This document shows, piece by piece, positions 45,944 to 55,600 of a DNA stretch of 64,000 bases. Below the pieces are notes generated by a model, which searched no databases, was not told where the DNA came from, and worked only from the letters and a program-made list of their open reading frames with translations. The translations under genes were made by a program, and so were the position numbers. Source of the DNA: Psychrobacter sp. UBA3483 (lineage in GTDB: Bacteria; Pseudomonadota; Gammaproteobacteria; Pseudomonadales; Moraxellaceae); the NCBI RefSeq assembly GCF_002377905.1, contig NZ_DFQS01000072.1, positions 38,902 through 102,901 of the forward strand, given 5' to 3'. How positions within the stretch are numbered: the stretch's first letter is position 1; each line of letters begins with the position of its first letter.

Positions 45944-46897
45944 ATGACCACTCAAAATGTTGTCAAAAAACCCGTTGCTCCTATTCAAACAACCAGACGC
46001 GGTATTGCCACCGCGCTAACAGCGTTCTTTATTTGGGGTGCATTTCCGTTATACTTTAAGCAGCTCGCCGCTTATGATGCGACCGAGATTATCGGCCACC
46101 GCATTATATGGACCTTTGCCTGTTTGCTTATCGTATTGGTGCTGACCAAGCGCTGGCAGTGGATTGATACACTAAAGCAAAACCCAAGATGGATAGCATT
46201 TTCTTTTATATCGGGTTTGATTATTGCCACCAACTGGCTTACTTATGTATGGGCGGTCAACCACGACCGCATTCTTGAGGCCAGTTTGGGTTATTTTATC
46301 GGGCCGTTGGTTGGCGTGGCACTCTCGATGATTTTGTTTAAAGAGCGTCTGCGACCTTTGCAATGGGTTGCTATTGGTTTTGCGCTATTATCGGTGCTGA
46401 TTCAAGTCGTTATGATTGGTAGCCTGCCATGGATATCGCTGATTTTGGCCTTTAGTTTTAGTACTTATGGCACCATTCAGCGCCAAACGCCGTTGACTGC
46501 AGTCGATGCCATGTTTGTAGAAACTACCATGTTAGTACCGATCTGTTTATGGTGGTTTTGGCAAGCCGATGTGGTCAGTAGTCAGATAAGTTTCTGGTTC
46601 ACCTCCAACATTTGGCTACTGATGCTGGCAGGTCCAATTACGCTGATACCCTTATTGCTATTTAATAAATCCACTAAGATGGTCGCTTTTAGTATTCTAA
46701 GCTTTATGAATTATCTGACCCCGACATTTATTTTCTTCTTAGCGGTATTTTATTATAACGAGCCTTTTGATTTACATCGCCTGGCGGTATTTGGTTTGAT
46801 TTGGCTTGGGCTATTATTATTTAGCATTGACTTGTGGCGCCATAGACCGAGTAAAGTATTAAAAGCTGCGCGCCTACGTGAAGAGGCTTTATCGTAA
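45944..46897 (+). CDS. rarD: RarD-type EamA transporter
   Basis: A 317-residue membrane protein with ten segments, matching RarD of the DMT superfamily: RRGIATALTAFFIWGAFPLYFK, EIIGHRIIW, ASLGYFIGPLVGVALSMILFKERL and GPITLIPLLLFNKSTK. The function is uncertain (chloramphenicol-sensitivity protein in older work). The frame opens further upstream at a TTG inside a terminator, so the ATG at 45944 is chosen; it also matches the E. coli length. FolB follows 41 bases later. Confidence 0.9.
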   Translation: MTTQNVVKKPVAPIQTTRRGIATALTAFFIWGAFPLYFKQLAAYDATEIIGHRIIWTFACLLIVLVLTKRWQWIDTLKQNPRWIAFSFISGLIIATNWLTYVWAVNHDRILEASLGYFIGPLVGVALSMILFKERLRPLQWVAIGFALLSVLIQVVMIGSLPWISLILAFSFSTYGTIQRQTPLTAVDAMFVETTMLVPICLWWFWQADVVSSQISFWFTSNIWLLMLAGPITLIPLLLFNKSTKMVAFSILSFMNYLTPTFIFFLAVFYYNEPFDLHRLAVFGLIWLGLLLFSIDLWRHRPSKVLKAARLREEALS

Positions 46898-46938
46898 AAT
46901 CGTTTTAAAATAAAAGCATAATAAATAAGGATAAGTGC

Positions 46939-47358
46939 ATGTTTCATACCGAATCTGATGTGGTATTTGTCAAAGGCTTAACAGTAGAGGCGGTGATTGG
47001 TGTTTATGCATGGGAGCGCGCTATTACGCAGCCGCTCCTGATTGACATAGCGCTTGAGACGGAAATTAGTAAAGCTGCTGTGTCAGACGATGTTAATGAT
47101 GCGCTCAATTACAAAGCGGTCTGCGATGATGTGAGCGAATGGTGCCAAGCGATTAAAGCAAAGTTGCTTGAGCATTTGGCTGGTCAAATCGCCGATAAGC
47201 TACTGGCAAAATACAACTGTCATAAAATAACATTAAGCGTTGCCAAGCCCACTGCTATCAAGCAAGCGGATGCGGTCGGGGTGCAGATCACCCGTTATGC
47301 TAAAGTAGCAGCAACTGAGTCAGTGGCAAACGACAATAGCCAATCTGACAATGCATAA
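46939..47358 (+). CDS. folB: Dihydroneopterin aldolase
   Basis: A 139-residue FolB-type protein: FVKGLTVEAVIGVYAWERA at the N-terminus and LLEHLAGQIADKLLAKY with the catalytic region, then KPTAIKQADAVGVQI. The enzyme cleaves dihydroneopterin to hydroxymethyl-dihydropterin in folate synthesis. A tail of about 20 residues is polar. AAGGA precedes the ATG. It overlaps the folK-like gene by eight bases, so the two are likely translated together. Confidence 0.92.
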   Translation: MFHTESDVVFVKGLTVEAVIGVYAWERAITQPLLIDIALETEISKAAVSDDVNDALNYKAVCDDVSEWCQAIKAKLLEHLAGQIADKLLAKYNCHKITLSVAKPTAIKQADAVGVQITRYAKVAATESVANDNSQSDNA

Positions 47359-47899
47359 AAATCTGACTAATTTGAATCTTGAAGACTTAAAACAGTATAC
47401 ACCTGAACAGCTGCAAATGCAGTCTGTGACGGCGGTGCTATTGGCTTTGGGTAGTAATTATCAAGCTGAAAAACACTTACCATTTGTCCGAGAAAAATTA
47501 ACCATTTTAGGAGAAATACGGCTCTCAACGGCTTTTCAAAATCCTGATTTTACAGCGACCTTGGAACAACCAAAACCTGATTATATCAATCAATGCGTTT
47601 ATTTAACCCTTACATCTGTCATGACCTTGCAGCAGTTGCAGCAAAGCTTTAAGAGACTTGAAAGTGATTGCGGTAGACAGCGTTGCTCTGAATCAATAAA
47701 ACATTCTATAAAAATAGTCACTATGGATATTGATATTTTATTAATAAAATTAGAGGATAAAGAAAATAGCCTAAGCAAAAATAAAATATCTAAAGAAATA
47801 GCTAAAAGCCCAAAACAATGGATAATCATGGCAGATCGTTATCCATTTAAGGCGCATGAAAGAGCAGGGATTAAAGAGTTAATTTCGAATGGGGTTTAA
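47351..47899 (+). CDS. FolK-like HPPK, divergent
   Basis: A 182-residue protein with the HPPK opening VLLALGSNYQAEKHL, PDYINQCVYL and LESDCGRQRC, and MDIDILLI with the metal-binding DxD. Two usual features are absent: the PR before DLDIL is replaced by VTM, and the HP-x-R-x-FVL-PL stretch is not recognisable; the end is Lys-rich and poorly conserved. It probably derives from folK (folate synthesis, pyrophosphate transfer to hydroxymethyl-dihydropterin), but activity is doubtful. A canonical folK may exist elsewhere. The first 25 residues may be a spacer; an ATG near 47417 also exists. Confidence 0.6.
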   Translation: MHKNLTNLNLEDLKQYTPEQLQMQSVTAVLLALGSNYQAEKHLPFVREKLTILGEIRLSTAFQNPDFTATLEQPKPDYINQCVYLTLTSVMTLQQLQQSFKRLESDCGRQRCSESIKHSIKIVTMDIDILLIKLEDKENSLSKNKISKEIAKSPKQWIIMADRYPFKAHERAGIKELISNGV

Positions 47900-47946
47900 A
47901 GAGGTTAAATGCAGTGGCTGAGCTGTTATTAAGAGTTAAGTAAAAG

Positions 47947-47976
47947 CTATCGAATGTTTGGTATTCGATAGTTTAT
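47947..47976 (+). terminator. Weak hairpin terminator after folK-like gene
   Basis: CTATCGAAT and ATTCGATAG pair around seven or so bases and are followed by TTTATT. Confidence 0.6.
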
Positions 47977-48058
47977 TATATTTCTGAAAAATCTCAAAAT
48001 AAAAACTGGACAAAATGCCCAGCTTTTATCTAACTCACATGGTTTAGCGCAAAAATCC

Positions 48059-48793
48059 TTACTGCGCCGTCAAGCCACCATCAATAACAAATTCTGAACC
48101 TGTTGAGTAGCTTGATTCATCTGATGCTAAAAATAGCACCATGCCGCTGACTTCTTCGGGCTGTGCCACACGTCGCATCGGAATGGTTTTGGCAAAAGCT
48201 TCAACTGCATCTTTGGTGTCGCCTTGCATAATCATTGGTGTAGCGATGACGCCTGGGTGAATGGAGTTCACGCGAATGCCATGAGGTGCGCACTCTAATG
48301 CTGCGGCTTTGGTCATACCGCGTACCGCAAATTTAGAATCGGTATAACCGATAGCACCGCCAACCAAACCGTTAATGGAGGAGATATTGATAATAGAGCC
48401 TTGATTGGCGGCTTTCATGGTTGGAATAACCGCTTTCATGCCTAAAAAGACTGATACTTGGTTAATCTCTAGAATCTTACGATACTCTTCTACCGAGGTA
48501 TCTAAAATGGATTTGTGCGTAGTGATACCTGCATTGTTGACCAAAACGTCAACACGTCCAAAATGCGCTTCGGTCTGTCCAACGACTTGCTTCCAATCCT
48601 GCTCGCTAGTAACATCATGTTTGATAAATAGTGCATCAGCACCAAGCTCTTTTGCCAAGGCATCGCCTTTATCAGTATTAATATCGGTCAAGACCACTTT
48701 GGCACCTTCTGCCATACATAAACGTGCATGAGTTTCGCCCATGCCTTGGGCGGCACCAGTGATAATGATAACTTTGTCTTGTAAACGAGCCAT
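48059..48793 (-). CDS. SDR-family dehydrogenase
   Basis: A classical 244-residue SDR: VIIITGAAQGMGETHA (NAD(P) loop), VNNAGITTHK, the catalytic serine in NISSINGLVG and YTDSK (Tyr-x3-Lys), then RVNSIHPGVIATPM. Family members oxidise hydroxy-acids, steroids or cyclic alcohols; the substrate here is unknown. The open frame extends 123 codons further upstream, but that part is unlike any SDR and overlaps the divergent DUF924 gene. AGGAAAA just before the ATG at 48793 fixes the start. Confidence 0.9.
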   Translation of the reverse strand: MARLQDKVIIITGAAQGMGETHARLCMAEGAKVVLTDINTDKGDALAKELGADALFIKHDVTSEQDWKQVVGQTEAHFGRVDVLVNNAGITTHKSILDTSVEEYRKILEINQVSVFLGMKAVIPTMKAANQGSIINISSINGLVGGAIGYTDSKFAVRGMTKAAALECAPHGIRVNSIHPGVIATPMIMQGDTKDAVEAFAKTIPMRRVAQPEEVSGMVLFLASDESSYSTGSEFVIDGGLTAQ

Positions 48794-48956
48794 GAGTTTT
48801 CCTGTTTTTTTAGTTATGAATAATGAGAGAGTATACGACAGAATCGCTAAATACTCCTTAGTTGTTATGAAACCAAGAGTCAATGCTGTATGTTTTGAAA
48901 TGATAGCTTTAAATATGATTTTGGCTGATTTTTTTAAATAATGTAGTGAGGAAATA

Positions 48957-49499
48957 ATGTACAAAGACCTATTAAATTTCTGTTTTAATGAGGCGGGTAG
49001 TGAGAAGTTTTTTGAAAAAGATGAGGATTTTGATACATTACTAATAGAGCGATACAGTGATTTGCTTGAGCAAGCAGCGGCGTCAGAGCTATACGAATGG
49101 CGATGTAATGTTGAGGGTAGGTTGGCTGAGATAATTATTTTAGACCAGTTTTCGCGCAACATTTACCGTAACACGCCAGCAGCTTTTGCTCAAGATGGTA
49201 TGAGTCTTGCGCTCGCGCAAGAGGCGGTAGCTGCCGGTGCATTAGAGGCGCTTGAAACGATGGATGAACGTAAGTTTTTATTAATGCCTTATATGCACAG
49301 CGAGTCAAAACTGATTCATCAGCAAGCAGAAAATTTATTTAAGCGCTATACCAATGCAGATACCGTGGATGCTGAGCTGAAACATAAAGTAATTATCGAT
49401 CGTTTTGGTCGTTATCCGCATCGTAATGATATTTTAAGACGGGTTTCAAGTAGCGAAGAAATAGAGTTTTTGACCCAGCCTGACTCATCATTTTTATAA
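48957..49499 (+). CDS. DUF924-family protein
   Basis: A 180-residue cytosolic alpha-helical protein with the DUF924 core ILDQFSRNIYRNTPAAFAQD, LMPYMHSESKLIHQQA and HKVIIDRFGRYPHRNDIL. The fold is TPR-like, and the function is not established. GAGGAA six bases before ATG supports the start. It is divergent from the SDR gene. Confidence 0.9.
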   Translation: MYKDLLNFCFNEAGSEKFFEKDEDFDTLLIERYSDLLEQAAASELYEWRCNVEGRLAEIIILDQFSRNIYRNTPAAFAQDGMSLALAQEAVAAGALEALETMDERKFLLMPYMHSESKLIHQQAENLFKRYTNADTVDAELKHKVIIDRFGRYPHRNDILRRVSSSEEIEFLTQPDSSFL

Positions 49500-49555
49500 G
49501 AGTTGTTTGTTAAATAGCTAGTCGATAAAGCGCTATTTCTCAATGGGCTAAAATA

Positions 49556-49580
49556 AGAAAGAGGCCAATGGCCTCTTTTT
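49556..49580. terminator. Terminator between DUF924 gene and cysE
   Basis: AAAGAGGCC and GGCCTCTTT pair around AAT, with T residues after; it lies between convergent genes. Confidence 0.82.
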
Positions 49581-49606
49581 ATACAGTATCGAAGGTAGCT
49601 AGCAGC

Positions 49607-50518
49607 TTACTTTTGCTCAGTGCCGGCTGCTGCCATATCAGCACGGCCGATAACATCCAAATCTTCTAAGCACAATTTATCATATTCTTTTTTGCAAAAA
49701 TCTGGATCTATTTTGCACATAGCGGCTTGCAGTTGATCGAGTCGATTTTCTGATTGCTGAATGTGCTCAAGCATTTTAGCAAACGCTTCAGCAACGGGAT
49801 CTTGCGATGAAGGATCAATGCCATAAGCCTGAAACGCTGTTGCACGGGTAGTGCTAGAAGCGGCACCTTTGTCCTGATGGTCATCAGTTGTGCCTGCTTG
49901 CGCCGCTTTTTCTTGTTGCTTAGCGTCCTGTACCTTGGTAATAATAGGATTGCCTTTTTCATCATGATGGTCTGAAATCATACGGGCGGCACTGCCAACC
50001 ATCGTTGCACCTGCGGGTACAGGTTTGACCACCACAGCGTTCGAACCAATTTTAGCCCCTTTACCTACCGTAAATGGCCCTAATACCTTGGCACCGGCAC
50101 CGACAATAACACCGTCTTCTAAAGTAGGATGACGTTTGCCATTATTCCACGACACGCCACCAAGAGTGACGCCGTGATAAAGGGTAACATCGTTGCCAAT
50201 CTCTGCCGTTTCGCCAATCACTACACCGACGCCATGGTCAATAAAAAAGCGCTTACCGATTTTGGCAGCAGGATGAATCTCAATGCCAGTGATGATACGC
50301 GAGCCATAAGAAATCACGCGCGCGGCAAGTTTTTGCTCATTATGCCAGAGACAATGCGCGCCGCGATGCAAAATCAGGGCGTGGATGCCAGGGTAGGTCA
50401 AAATGACTTCTAGGCTATTACGCGCAGCAGGGTCGCGATTGAATACCGCTTCAATATCTTCTTTTAGGTCTTTTTTGATATTGGCAAGCGATTTGAACAA
50501 GGAAGTTGGCAATGGCAT
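49607..50518 (-). CDS. cysE: Serine O-acetyltransferase with long C-terminal tail
   Basis: This enzyme acetylates serine with acetyl-CoA, the first step of cysteine synthesis. The catalytic part (about 1-190) has the left-handed beta-helix hexapeptides: [41 protein letters not shown], and [28 protein letters not shown]. The last 110 residues are additional: a Gln/Ala-rich linker, then a helical part and [16 protein letters not shown] with three cysteines. Typical CysE ends near residue 270 with an Ile that docks into CysK; here it ends ...AGTEQK, so that interaction is not expected. AGGA precedes ATG. Confidence 0.92.
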   Translation of the reverse strand: MPLPTSLFKSLANIKKDLKEDIEAVFNRDPAARNSLEVILTYPGIHALILHRGAHCLWHNEQKLAARVISYGSRIITGIEIHPAAKIGKRFFIDHGVGVVIGETAEIGNDVTLYHGVTLGGVSWNNGKRHPTLEDGVIVGAGAKVLGPFTVGKGAKIGSNAVVVKPVPAGATMVGSAARMISDHHDEKGNPIITKVQDAKQQEKAAQAGTTDDHQDKGAASSTTRATAFQAYGIDPSSQDPVAEAFAKMLEHIQQSENRLDQLQAAMCKIDPDFCKKEYDKLCLEDLDVIGRADMAAAGTEQK

Positions 50519-50662
50519 AAAGCGTCCTATTTTTTAATGACAATGTCTTTAGTTATAGCAGTTTCGCCGTACAAAATATAGCAATGCGTGATAAATTAAA
50601 ACAGAGGGTTTATAGACAAAATGCCCATCACCGACGATTTATCGGTGACAAGCGGATGTCAT

Positions 50663-51106
50663 TTAACTGTCACTGGTCACGTATTTTAGCAGCTCTACAA
50701 CCTGCTCAGGTGTCTGCGCCCATGCCATTGCTGCTGCATCCACTTCTTTTAGCGGATGAATAATATCTTCGGTATGTAAGGTGATATAAGGTTTGCCCAA
50801 TGCAGCGCAATAGCCGGCGTCAAAGGCGGCGTTCCATTGTTTGTATTTATCACCAAAGCGAATGATAGCGATATCACATTTTTGGATCATATTTTTGGTA
50901 CGAATGGCATTCACCTTTGATGACTGATGGTCGCGCCAGAATCCATTGTCATTTTTGCCCAACATATCACCAGCCGCGTCGCTGGCTTCATGGTCAGTCA
51001 CCGCTGAGGTAAAGGTAATGGCAAGACCATGCTCTTTCGCACCTTGCATAATTTTTTGGCGCCAGTCACTGTGTATTTCACCAGATAAATAAACCGTCCA
51101 ATTCAT
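50663..51106 (-). CDS. YtoQ-family protein
   Basis: A 147-residue protein: NWTVYLSGEIHSDWRQKI, FTSAVTDHEASDAAG, CDIAIIRFGDKYKQWNAAFDAGYCAALGKP. This is the YtoQ family, related in fold to nucleoside 2-deoxyribosyltransferases. The function is unknown. AAGGAG six bases before ATG gives a strong start. It stands alone between cysE and trmJ. Confidence 0.88.
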   Translation of the reverse strand: MNWTVYLSGEIHSDWRQKIMQGAKEHGLAITFTSAVTDHEASDAAGDMLGKNDNGFWRDHQSSKVNAIRTKNMIQKCDIAIIRFGDKYKQWNAAFDAGYCAALGKPYITLHTEDIIHPLKEVDAAAMAWAQTPEQVVELLKYVTSDS

Positions 51107-51122
51107 TGTTAACTCCTTGTCA

Positions 51123-51157
51123 TTATTAAATTAGTTATTAAATTAATTGTTAAATTC
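51123..51157. repeat. Short AT-rich direct repeats upstream of ytoQ
   Basis: Three successive units of 11-12 bases resembling TTATTAAATTA follow one another just upstream of the ytoQ ribosome-binding site. This is low-complexity DNA that may act as an UP-like promoter stretch. Confidence 0.5.
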
Positions 51158-51272
51158 ATTATTAAGACATAGAACTTGCAAAACAGTAAGACTGCCGCTG
51201 CTAATGCCAAAAGTCAATTCTTTAGAATCAATGCCTTAAAATCAAAGGAATAAACCTTATAAATGATAAGCT

Positions 51273-52169
51273 CTAGTCCTTTGCAAGCTTAGCAATCAGT
51301 GCGCTTAATAACTGATATTCTTTTTGATCCAGCTGAACGCGTGAGCCAAGACGCGACAGTCGCGCTGGCAATGATTTTAAATGTTCACTGTCTGCCAAGC
51401 CGCGTTGAACCATCAAATCAGTGGTACGCTGAACGAGCTGCTGCAGCTGTTGTTGAGTAATGGCAGGCTCATCCCATTGTTGACGCAGATGCACGTCTAA
51501 TGTTGGCTGAACGGCGTTTACATTATCTGCGCTGTCATTAATTGTTTGAGCATGGGTTTGCGCATCAGCAAAGATAAAGCTGGCAATCACTTGCACGGCA
51601 GAGGCAACATTTAGCACGGGATAAGCAGGATTGGCATCGATTTGAATATGATAATCGGCGTACGCCAGTTCTTCATTGGTCAGGCCACGGTCTTCACGCC
51701 CAAATAAGATGGCTATGTTGGGTTTTTTATTCGATTGCGCGCTCTCATTATTATCGGCTACGTCGAGAGCGGTTTGCTTATCGATAAAGTCAAACATGAT
51801 TTTGGCAGCTTGCGTCGGCGTCACTACAGGGCGCGGCATGTGACGGCTACGGCTACTGGCAGCAAATACCAGTTGGCAATCTGCTATCGCTGATTCTAAC
51901 GTCGGCGTTATGGTGGCTGACATTAATAATTCACTACCGCCTGCCGCGTGCGAAACACTGGTTTCATCAATGGGCAGCTTTGGGTCAACGACAGTCAGAC
52001 GCGATAGACCCATGGTGTGCATGGCGCGCGCCGCTGAGCCGATATTGGCAGGTAAAGTGGTATTTACCATAACGATTTGTAAACAAGACAGATAATCGTT
52101 CACCGTATGGCGGACGGTTGAATTTGCTGAGCTTGTATTTACTAATAATGAGGCAGAGTCGTTACGCAT
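51273..52169 (-). CDS. trmJ: tRNA (cytidine/uridine-2'-O-)-methyltransferase TrmJ
   Basis: A 298-residue SPOUT enzyme that methylates the ribose at position 32 of several tRNAs. It shows IVMVNTTLPANIGSAARAMHTMGL, VDPKLP, the SAM knot motifs ILFGREDRGLTNEEL and NPAYPVLNVASAVQVIA, and a helical C-terminal dimer region. A linker insertion of about 25 residues (NNESAQSN region) is present. The ATG overlaps the hpt stop codon (TAATG), so translation is coupled to the Hpt gene. Confidence 0.93.
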   Translation of the reverse strand: MRNDSASLLVNTSSANSTVRHTVNDYLSCLQIVMVNTTLPANIGSAARAMHTMGLSRLTVVDPKLPIDETSVSHAAGGSELLMSATITPTLESAIADCQLVFAASSRSRHMPRPVVTPTQAAKIMFDFIDKQTALDVADNNESAQSNKKPNIAILFGREDRGLTNEELAYADYHIQIDANPAYPVLNVASAVQVIASFIFADAQTHAQTINDSADNVNAVQPTLDVHLRQQWDEPAITQQQLQQLVQRTTDLMVQRGLADSEHLKSLPARLSRLGSRVQLDQKEYQLLSALIAKLAKD

Positions 52170-52552
52170 TACAGCCCCAGCCTTTGTTTGATTTCTTGTT
52201 CGACTCGTTGTAAAGCTGTTGCGACGTCTTCAATTAACCCAGCTTGGTCACCAATAAGGCGCTCGCGGCACGCTTCTTGTAATTGACTACTAAGGCGAGT
52301 TAACTGAGTTGCGCCCAAATTGGCACTGGCACCTTTTAGCGCATGAGCAAGCTCATAGCCGTTGGCGTTATCACCTTCTAGTTGTGCGCGTCTTAATTTG
52401 ACAATGCGCTCGTGACTGTCGGTAAAATATCCTTGTATCAAATCGACAAAGTCCTCTTCTAACAACTCACGCATATCATCAAATTGCTCGTCATTAATAA
52501 TCTCATCATTGGTTTGCGTATTTGTATTGTTAGGATGTTCAGTCATAATCAT
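52169..52552 (-). CDS. Stand-alone Hpt-domain phosphotransfer protein
   Basis: A 127-residue Hpt protein. The phospho-accepting histidine lies in ELAHALKGASANLGA; the flanking helices (LLEEDFVDLIQGYF and RLSSQLQEACRER) fit the four-helix bundle. It would relay phosphate between a hybrid sensor kinase and a response regulator; neither is encoded nearby. It lies between dnaE and trmJ, 52 bases after dnaE, an unusual place for signalling. Two ATGs are possible starts. Confidence 0.85.
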   Translation of the reverse strand: MIMTEHPNNTNTQTNDEIINDEQFDDMRELLEEDFVDLIQGYFTDSHERIVKLRRAQLEGDNANGYELAHALKGASANLGATQLTRLSSQLQEACRERLIGDQAGLIEDVATALQRVEQEIKQRLGL

Positions 52553-52603
52553 GTGTCCAATATTTTAAAAGTTAAAGCGCTCAGGTTAGCTACTATCAAA
52601 GTA

Positions 52604-55600
52604 TTAGCTATAATGAAAATGTAAGTTGTCTTCATTAACCATGCTCTTTAATTGCTGTAAATTGTCATCGTTAGGGTAGATGCGCCAATGCTCAGATAAC
52701 CCGACGTTGGCAATACCGTATTCTTCATAAATGCTGAGCCCAAGCGGCAAGCAGTTATCATTAATAGAAGCATCGGTGTTGCTAAGGGCATTATTAGCAT
52801 AGCTGCCGTTTTGAAGTGCATCTTGATGTATATCATTTTCTAAGGCTAATAAATCATTGCCATCTTCATCATATAAGCTGCCACCCATCGCTGGGTCATA
52901 AGCGCTGTTACCACTGCCACCATTATTACCTTGCTCGTCCTGCTCATCGTTATAAGCCAAGCGCGGCGCTGGTATGAGGCCTGATTGAGCGGATTTTAGC
53001 AAAGGCTGCATACGCGTGAGCAGATTAATATCGCTACCGTGAACTTTAATGCTGATTTTTTTCATCCAACGCAGGCGTGCGTCAACCATACTCATGGCAT
53101 TATCAAGGCGGGCAAAAATGCGCCCGTCACGCTCACGGATACTGCCTTTAATGACGACCACTTCGTCAATCTTCAACTGCTCTTTGACACGGTTAAAGCG
53201 CTCGGCGTAGCAACTGACTTCTAGACGTGAAGTCCCATCATCTAAGGTGATGACGTTACGCGTACCGAAATTGGCAATATCAATAATCAAACCCGCAAAG
53301 TAGCAGCTACCGTTATAACCCGTGTCTGCCAGCTTATCAAGGCGAGCGCCGGAGGTATAACGTTTAAGCTCATCGCGATATTCATCGATAGGATGTCCGG
53401 TTAAATAGAGACCTAAGGTATTTTTTTCCGCTTTCAGGCGGTGTTTATCACCCCAAATCAGCTCTGGCGTCATAACCAGTGGCGGGGCTGCGACCACGCC
53501 ATCCATTTCACCGAACAAGTCCATCATGCCAAGCTCATTGTTTTGGCGGTCTTGCTCGGCGGCTTGCACAGCGCTTGGCAACTGACTCATCAGTGCCCCG
53601 CGAATCTCGTAGGCTTCGTCGCTTGGCAAGTCTGGTCGTAAAGTCGCGGCAAAATCATCAAAACAGCCCGCACTGACTAATGCCTCAAGGGTACGTTTAT
53701 TGACCTTTTTAATATCAACGCGGCGGCAAAAGTCGTATAAATCTTTAAATGGTCCTTCACGTCGGCGCGCCTCAACGATAGATTCAACCGCCCCTTCACC
53801 AACGCCTTTAATCGCACCTAAGCCATAAATAATATTGGTTGGCGTATCGGCGACAAAATGCCATTCACTACGGTTTACCGATGGATTAACGACCGTCAAA
53901 CCGAAGTTTTCACGGCAGTCATTGATAAAGAACACCACGTTATCGGTGTTGTTCATATCGGACGTTAAGACGGCTGCCATAAATTCGGCAGGGTAGTACT
54001 GCTTTAAATAAGCAGTCTGATAAGCAAGGACGCCATAAGCGGCAGAATGCGAACGGTTAAAACCGTAACCGGCGAATTTCTCCATCAAGTCAAAGACGCC
54101 GCCTGACGTCGCTTCGTCAATACCTTGCGCAGTCGCACCAGTGACAAAAATATCGCGCTGTTTGGCCATCTCTTCAGGTTTTTTCTTACCCATCGCGCGG
54201 CGTAGCATATCCGCGCCGCCCAAGCTATAGCCTGCCATAACCTGCGAGATTTGCATCACCTGTTCTTGATAGACAATAACGCCGTTGGTGTTTTCTAAAA
54301 TTGGCTCAAGGTTAGGATGGTCATAGATGACTTCTTCGCGGCCATGCTTACGGTCGATATACATCTCAACCATGCCTGCATCAAGCGGACCCGGACGATA
54401 GAGTGCACACATGGCGATGACATCTTCAATATTGGTTGGTTGTAATTTGGCCAGATATTTTTTCATACCCATACTTTCTAACTGAAAGACGGCCGTGGTT
54501 TTGGCTTCTTGCAGCAGCTTATAGGCTTTTTTATCATCTAAAGGCAAGTCCTCTAACACTAGGGCTTCTTTGCCCTCGCGTGCGCGGCGTAGGTTGATAT
54601 TTTCTACCGCGGCGTTAATCACCGTTAAGTTACGTAGACCCAAAAAGTCAAACTTGACCAGCCCAACGGCTTCGACGTCGTCTTTATCAAACTGACTAAC
54701 GCGGTGACCTTCGTCATCACAATAAATGGCACTAAAGTCAGTGATCTTATGCGGGGCGATGAGTACACCACCGGCATGTTTACCGACGTTTCGGCAGACG
54801 CCTTCGAGCTTAATGGCCATCTCCCAAATCTCAATGGCATCTTCATAGTCCATATTATCAGGATTGGAGATTAAGTCTTTTAGCTGAGGTTCTTGCTCGA
54901 GCGCTTGGCTAAGCGTAATTCCTGGGGTTTTTGGGATAAGTTTGGAGATTTTATTGGCCAAAAAGTATGATTTGCTTTGTACGCGCGCCACGTCTCGTAC
55001 CACCGCTTTTGCCGCCATGGTACCAAAGGTAATAATCTGCGAAACCGCTTCACGGCCATAGGTTTGTGCCACATAATCAATCACGCGGTCACGACCTTCG
55101 ATACAAAAATCAATATCGAAATCGGGCATGGAGACACGTTCGGGGTTTAAGAAGCGCTCAAAGAGTAAGTCGTAATGAATCGGGTCGAGGTCAGTAATAT
55201 TGAGCGCATAAGCGACCAAAGAGCCGGCACCAGAACCACGACCCGGTCCAACCGGTACGCCATTGGCTTTTGCCCAGCGGATAAAGTCCATGACGATTAA
55301 GAAGTAACCAGGGAAGCCCATAGACAAGATAACTTCAAGCTCATACTCTAAGCGCTCATCGTACTTTTGGCGAAACTCCTGCCAATTATCCGAGCGCTCG
55401 GCAACAGGAAACAGCCTGTCAAGACGCCTATCAAGGCCGCGCTTTGATTCGGCGCGGAAAAACGATTCAATCGTTTCGCCTTCGGGTACAGGAAACTCAG
55501 GCAGGACATTAATGCCAAGGGTTAAAGTCACATTACAGCGCGTGGCTAAGCGTAAAGTGTTAGCAATAACCTGCGGAATATCGGCAAACAGCGCCGTCAT

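Noticed and set aside
48794..49162. A 123-codon upstream extension of the SDR gene at 48059
   Set aside because: The SDR fold starts at the ATG at 48793 with a good ribosome-binding site; the extension overlaps the divergent DUF924 gene.
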